Assembly (NCBI RefSeq): GCF_041107455.1
Contig: NZ_JBGBPY010000001.1
Location: 124,001-188,000, forward strand
Reading direction: 5' to 3'
Source of the DNA: Rhodanobacter humi
GTDB taxonomy: Bacteria; Pseudomonadota; Gammaproteobacteria; Xanthomonadales; Rhodanobacteraceae
Length of the DNA stretch: 64,000 nucleotides
Part shown: positions 58,484 through 64,000 of the stretch, piece after piece
Numbering within the stretch: position 1 is the first letter of the stretch
Layout: every line of letters begins with the position of its first letter
Position numbers and translations under genes: made by a program
The notes under the pieces: generated by a model
Databases searched by the model: none
What the model saw: only the letters and a program-made list of their open reading frames with translations
Told to the model about the DNA's origin: nothing

Positions 58484-59569
58484 TCAGCCGTGTCGCGTCG
58501 CGAAGTCGCGCATGAACGTGACCAACACGTCCACCGCTTCCGGCGGCACCGCGTTGTAGAGCGAGGCACGCATGCCGCCGAGCGCCTTGTGCCCCTTCAG
58601 CGCGAACAGGCCGGCGGCCTCGGATTCGGTCAGGAATGCGGCATCCAGTGCGCTGTCGTGCAGGGTGAAGCGCACATTCATCCGCGAGCGCGCGGCCGGA
58701 TCGACCGGGTTGCGGTAGTAGCCGCCGGAACCGTCGATGGCCGCGTACAACCGCTCGGCCTTGACACGGTTGCGCTCGGCCATCGCGGCAAGGCCACCCT
58801 GCGCCTTCAGCCACTGGAAGGTGAGCCCGGCCAGGTACCAGCCCCAGGTGTTGGGCGTGTTGAGCATGGAGTCGTTCGCCGCATGCTCGGCATAGCGGAA
58901 GATCTTCGCCATCGGCCGCGTGGCGCGTGCCAGCAGGTCGCGGCGAACGATCATCAGCACCAGGCCGGATGGGCCGATGTTCTTCTGCGCGCCGGCGTAG
59001 ATCAGGCCGAAACGGCGCACGTCCAGCGGCGCCGAGAGGGTGTCGGAGGACATGTCCGCCACCAGCGGCACCTCGCCCACGTCGGGGACATCGTGGTGCT
59101 GCACGCCGTGGATGGTTTCGTTGGGCGTGTAGTGCACATAGGCGGCGCGCGGGTCGAGCTTCCATTCCCCGCGCGGCGGCAGGCGACGGTAATCGTCGGC
59201 TTTGCTGTCGGCGGCCACGTTCACCCTGACATAGGGCGCCGCCTCGCTGGCCGCCTTGGCGCCCCAGTGGCCGTTGACGATGTAGTCGGCGCTGTCGCCC
59301 TCGCCCGCCAGGTTCATCGGGATCTGCGCGAAGTGCTGGGTGGCGCCGCCCTGCAGGAACAGCACGGCGTAGTCGTCGGGGATCGCGGCCAGTTCGCGCA
59401 GGTCGGCCTCGGCACGGGCGGCCATCGCGATGAAGCGCTTGCCGCGGTGCGACTGCTCCATCACCGACATGCCGCTGCCGTCCCAGTCCAGCAGTTCGCG
59501 CTGCGCGCGCTCGAGCACCTCGCGCGGCAGCGCCGCCGGACCCGCACTGAAATTCCACACCTGGCTCAC
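58484..59569 (-). CDS. serC: Phosphoserine aminotransferase
   Basis: PLP enzyme of serine (and pyridoxine) synthesis. It has 361 residues, as in E. coli: NFSAGPAALPREVLERAQ at the start, SVMEQSHRGKRF, LQGGATQHFAQIPMN, the PLP lysine in YAGAQKNIGPSGLV near residue 195, and NTPNTWGWYLAGL. It is first in the serC-pheA-aroA run, an arrangement widespread in proteobacteria. Confidence 0.97.
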   Translation of the reverse strand: MSQVWNFSAGPAALPREVLERAQRELLDWDGSGMSVMEQSHRGKRFIAMAARAEADLRELAAIPDDYAVLFLQGGATQHFAQIPMNLAGEGDSADYIVNGHWGAKAASEAAPYVRVNVAADSKADDYRRLPPRGEWKLDPRAAYVHYTPNETIHGVQHHDVPDVGEVPLVADMSSDTLSAPLDVRRFGLIYAGAQKNIGPSGLVLMIVRRDLLARATRPMAKIFRYAEHAANDSMLNTPNTWGWYLAGLTFQWLKAQGGLAAMAERNRVKAERLYAAIDGSGGYYRNPVDPAARSRMNVRFTLHDSALDAAFLTESEAAGLFALKGHKALGGMRASLYNAVPPEAVDVLVTFMRDFATRHG

Positions 59570-59647
59570 CGAGCTATCCCCGTGACTGCGTCCGCCGCAT
59601 TATGCCGCGCCGCAGCATGGAACCGTCAATGAGATTTTATTGAGTAG

Positions 59648-59700
59648 TGCGGCCAGGGATGGCCGCTCGTTTGACGTTCGCGATCAAGGATGATCGCAAG
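59648..59700. repeat. Paired-hairpin repeat, copy 1
   Basis: GTGCGGCCAGGGATGGCCGC is followed after about 12 bp by GCGATCAAGGATGATCGC. Both are short palindromes with a GGAT-type centre. The same two-hairpin unit recurs at 59712 and 61271. Confidence 0.85.
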
Positions 59701-59711
59701 GGTGTCGAGCA

Positions 59712-59765
59712 GTGCGGTCAAGGATGGCCGCTCACTTGACTCTCACGATCATGGATGATCGCAAG
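59712..59765. repeat. Paired-hairpin repeat, copy 2
   Basis: Second unit directly after copy 1. The first hairpin has one mismatch (GCGGTCAAGGATGGCCGC), and the second reads ACGATCATGGATGATCGC. It lies just before the FHA gene stop codon. Confidence 0.85.
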
Positions 59766-59767
59766 GA

Positions 59768-60535
59768 TCAGAAGCGGATCCACAGCACCAGCGCGATGCC
59801 CAGTGCCAGCACAGCAGCGGTGACGATCAGCCACCACACCTCGCCGCGCGGGCCGGCGGCATCCTCGGGCAGGATCGGCGCCGGCAGCTCGGACGGCACG
59901 ATCGCGGGTTCCGCTTCCATGCCCGGCGCATCCAGCACGAAGCGGTGCGGCCCCAGGCTCAGCTGGTCGCCGGGCTGCAGCGCCACGCGCTGCACCGGCA
60001 CGCCGTTCAGCCGCAGCGGATAAGTCATCGACGCCTGCGCCGTTTCCAGCATCAGGCAATCGTCCTGCCAGCCCAGTTTCAGGCTGGCCACCTCGCCTTG
60101 CGGCAGTTCCAGCGGGCAGCGGCCGTACGGCCCCAGTTCCAGGCCATCGCCAATCGGCAACACGCGCCCGGACAGGGCGCCGGCCAATGCCCGCAAGGCG
60201 GCGGTGCAGCGCGCCTGCACCGGGGCTGGCGCCGCCTCGCGCTGCTCCGGCGAAACGGCGTCGCGCAGCAGCATGCGGCAATCGCCCACGCTCAGCATGT
60301 CGCCGGGGCGCAGCAGGGCGCGTTCGCGCACCGGCCGCGCGTTCACGTACACGCGGGTGGCCGAGGGCAACACCTGCAGCACCCAGCCGCGGCTGTCCTG
60401 CTCGATGCGCAGGTGCCGAGGCGCGGCCTGCGCCGCCGACAGCACCAGGTCGTTGTCCGCCGCACTGCCGATCCGCAATTGTGGTTCGGCCCACAGGAAA
60501 TCTTCGCGGGCGGAATGGAGAAACTCGATGCGCAT
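59768..60535 (-). CDS. FHA-domain membrane protein
   Basis: A 255-residue protein whose first 90 residues form a forkhead-associated domain (LRIGSAADNDLVLS, PRHLRIEQD, RVYVNARPV, LRPGDMLSVGD), which binds phosphothreonine peptides. A second FHA-like segment (about 128-205: LELGPYGRCPLEL, YPLRLNGVPV, LQPGDQLSLGPHRF) follows. There is one membrane helix at the C-terminus (about 232-252). The start at 60535 begins MRIEFLHSA. No kinase gene is adjacent. It may recruit phosphorylated proteins to the membrane. Confidence 0.8.
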   Translation of the reverse strand: MRIEFLHSAREDFLWAEPQLRIGSAADNDLVLSAAQAAPRHLRIEQDSRGWVLQVLPSATRVYVNARPVRERALLRPGDMLSVGDCRMLLRDAVSPEQREAAPAPVQARCTAALRALAGALSGRVLPIGDGLELGPYGRCPLELPQGEVASLKLGWQDDCLMLETAQASMTYPLRLNGVPVQRVALQPGDQLSLGPHRFVLDAPGMEAEPAIVPSELPAPILPEDAAGPRGEVWWLIVTAAVLALGIALVLWIRF

Positions 60536-60669
60536 TGCCGTACCAATCCATTGACCACGGCACTCTAGCATGCGATTCCTGAGCACCCGTTCACGCTTTT
60601 GCGCCGATGCACGCCACGTCGAATCGCGGCGCGCGAAGGCTTATCATGCCCGCCCCGACGGAGCCCCGC

Positions 60670-60945
60670 ATGCCCAGCATCGACATCCACCGCCCCCACC
60701 GCCTGCCGCTGCCGGAAGCCCGCGCCGTGGTCGAGAAAGTGGCTGCGCGCATGCACGAGAAGTTCGATCTCGAAGGTCGCTGGCAGGGCGACACCCTGCA
60801 CTTCTCCCGTCCTGGCGTGAAGGGCCAGATCGCCGTGGAAAGCGATGCGATACGAGTGCGCGCCGAGCTGGGCCTGCTGCTGTCCCCGCTCAAAGGCATG
60901 ATCGAGCAGGAGATCCGGCGCAAGCTCGACGAGCACTTCGCCTGA
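60670..60945 (+). CDS. Polyhydroxyalkanoic acid system-type small protein (PHA_gran_rgn)
   Basis: A 91-residue protein beginning [25 protein letters not shown] and ending [19 protein letters not shown]. It matches the family found with PHA granule genes and also as single genes in species without PHA synthesis. It is probably a small alpha-beta protein of unknown role. The ATG at 60670 is chosen because the 21 residues before it are not part of the family. Confidence 0.8.
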   Translation: MPSIDIHRPHRLPLPEARAVVEKVAARMHEKFDLEGRWQGDTLHFSRPGVKGQIAVESDAIRVRAELGLLLSPLKGMIEQEIRRKLDEHFA

Positions 60946-61027
60946 CGGCCTGATTTTGATCGCAGGCCCGACCGTGGCATACTTGCCGGCTTACGCGGTC
61001 ATCACGGCCGCGCGCGACCCGGACCAC

Positions 61028-61246
61028 ATGGCCAAAGACGACGTCATCGAAATGGAAGGCACGGTCCTGGAGACCCTGCCCAACACCATGTTCCGCGTGC
61101 AGCTGGAGAACGGGCACGTGGTCATCGCCCACATCTCCGGGCGCATGCGCAAGCATTACATCCGCATCCTCACGGGCGACAAGGTCAAGATCGAAATGAC
61201 CCCGTACGACCTGAGCAAGGGGCGGATCACGTATCGCATGAAATAA
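61028..61246 (+). CDS. infA: Translation initiation factor IF-1
   Basis: A 72-residue S1/OB-fold protein that binds the ribosomal A site during initiation: [39 protein letters not shown] and [10 protein letters not shown] are nearly as in E. coli. It is convergent with clpA, as in E. coli, with a terminator between. Confidence 0.98.
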   Translation: MAKDDVIEMEGTVLETLPNTMFRVQLENGHVVIAHISGRMRKHYIRILTGDKVKIEMTPYDLSKGRITYRMK

Positions 61247-61270
61247 GGCGGCAACCGCATCGGATGAAAA

Positions 61271-61324
61271 GTGCAGCCATGGATGGCTGCCCGTGTGACG
61301 TTCGCGATCAAGGATGATCGCAAA
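61271..61324. repeat. Paired-hairpin repeat, copy 3
   Basis: GTGCAGCCATGGATGGCTGC and GCGATCAAGGATGATCGC are separated by CCGTGTGACGTTC. It has the same order and spacing as copies 1 and 2 about 1.5 kb away. It lies between infA and the shared terminator. Confidence 0.85.
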
Positions 61325-61332
61325 AGATTATG

Positions 61333-61359
61333 AAAAGGCCGCGCATCGCGCGGCCTTTT
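61333..61359. terminator. Bidirectional terminator between infA and clpA
   Basis: AAAAGGCCGCGC-ATC-GCGCGGCCTTTT is a perfect 12-bp stem with an A tract on one side and a T tract on the other. Confidence 0.92.
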
Positions 61360-61386
61360 GTGTTGCCCGGTGTTGCCGGCCGACGA

Positions 61387-63660
<2,274 letters not shown>

Positions 63661-63725
63661 CCGGACCGTCTCCGTTGCAATGGCATGGGCGGCGGGCTGC
63701 CGCGATGGCTACAAAGTGGGGTCGC

Positions 63726-64000
63726 TCAGAGCTTTTCCATAGTGCACAACAGAGGGTGCTGATGCGAGCGTGAATATTCGTTGACCTGGGTGACCTTGGT
63801 CTCGGCCACCTCCCGGGTGAACACGCCGCACACGCCCTTGCCGCGGGTATGCACGTGCAGCATCACCTGCACCGCGCGCTCCTGGTCCAGGCCGAAGAAG
63901 CCGCGCAGCACCTCGACCACGAAATCCATCGGGGTGAAGTCGTCATTGAGCAGTACCACCTGGAACAGCGGTGGTTTTGCGACCTCCGGCTTCGCGGTCT
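63726..64000 (-). CDS. clpS: Clp protease adaptor ClpS (5' end beyond window)
   Basis: N-recognin that binds N-terminal Leu, Phe, Trp and Tyr and delivers them to ClpA. Ninety codons are visible, open to the window edge: the flexible tail [20 protein letters not shown], the binding-pocket motif [14 protein letters not shown], and [21 protein letters not shown]. The C-terminus ([15 protein letters not shown]) is intact. The GTG at 63959 is not needed as a start, because the usual N-terminal tail continues past it. Confidence 0.94.
   Translation of the reverse strand, partial: TAKPEVAKPPLFQVVLLNDDFTPMDFVVEVLRGFFGLDQERAVQVMLHVHTRGKGVCGVFTREVAETKVTQVNEYSRSHQHPLLCTMEKL

Overview
The window is high-GC, densely packed chromosomal DNA. 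Gene content and order point to a gammaproteobacterium of the Xanthomonadales (Rhodanobacteraceae or Lysobacteraceae type). This placement is inferred from gene order, the look of the proteins and the hairpin repeats; no database search was run. Most of the window is core housekeeping genes, with small accessory insertions between them.

Region by region: 1-2.5 kb has a truncated MFS symporter gene, aqpZ and a VOC-family gene. 2.5-6.4 kb has epmA and ligA, with a DUF559 nuclease-like cassette bounded by inverted palindromes at the 5' end of epmA and in frame with it. 6.5-14.6 kb has a PAP2 phosphatase, rnk, a DHA2 exporter, a Kef-type antiporter, a TonB-dependent receptor, a glycine-zipper protein and a GFA-family protein. 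14.6-15.8 kb has a compositionally odd membrane protein and a tRNA-Ser(UGA) preceded by two tandem 162-bp repeats, each carrying a 5' half of that tRNA. 15.8-30.9 kb is a rearranged version of the E. coli trxB-lrp-ftsK-lolA-rarA-serS neighbourhood. It holds serS, rarA, a propeller-type diguanylate cyclase, a DUF1275 gene, lolA, lrp, dadA-alr (D-alanine catabolism), ftsK and trxB. 30.9-38.6 kb has a GNAT gene, aat, an HD-GYP gene, yjdM, ispG, a cardiolipin synthase and xseA. 38.6-40.4 kb is a small accessory patch with a DUF3883 nuclease-like protein, a CopG-type antitoxin and a ParE toxin remnant. 40.4-50.2 kb has a TPP-enzyme/aldehyde dehydrogenase pair, two YdcF paralogues, a YigZ protein, an acyltransferase, an MsbA-like ABC exporter and a serine hydrolase. 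After about 0.9 kb with no recognisable gene comes the classical uvrC-pgsA-tRNA(Gly,Gly,Cys,Leu) cluster (51.1-54.3 kb). 54.6-59.6 kb has a low-molecular-weight phosphatase gene, kdsB, aroA, pheA and serC. 59.6-64 kb has an FHA protein, a PHA-granule-type protein, infA, clpA and the 3' part of clpS.

Functional links: aat, clpS and clpA together make the bacterial N-degron pathway. serC, pheA and aroA feed serine and aromatic amino-acid synthesis. lrp is divergent from dadA-alr and probably controls it. A c-di-GMP synthase (about 19.8-22.8 kb) and a candidate c-di-GMP phosphodiesterase (about 33 kb) are both present. The strongest candidates for undescribed biology are the DUF559 cassette fused to epmA, the tandem tRNA-Ser 5'-half repeats upstream of the intact tRNA, and the DUF3883 protein. 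Several hairpin repeat families are scattered between genes, and one supplies the aroA stop codon.
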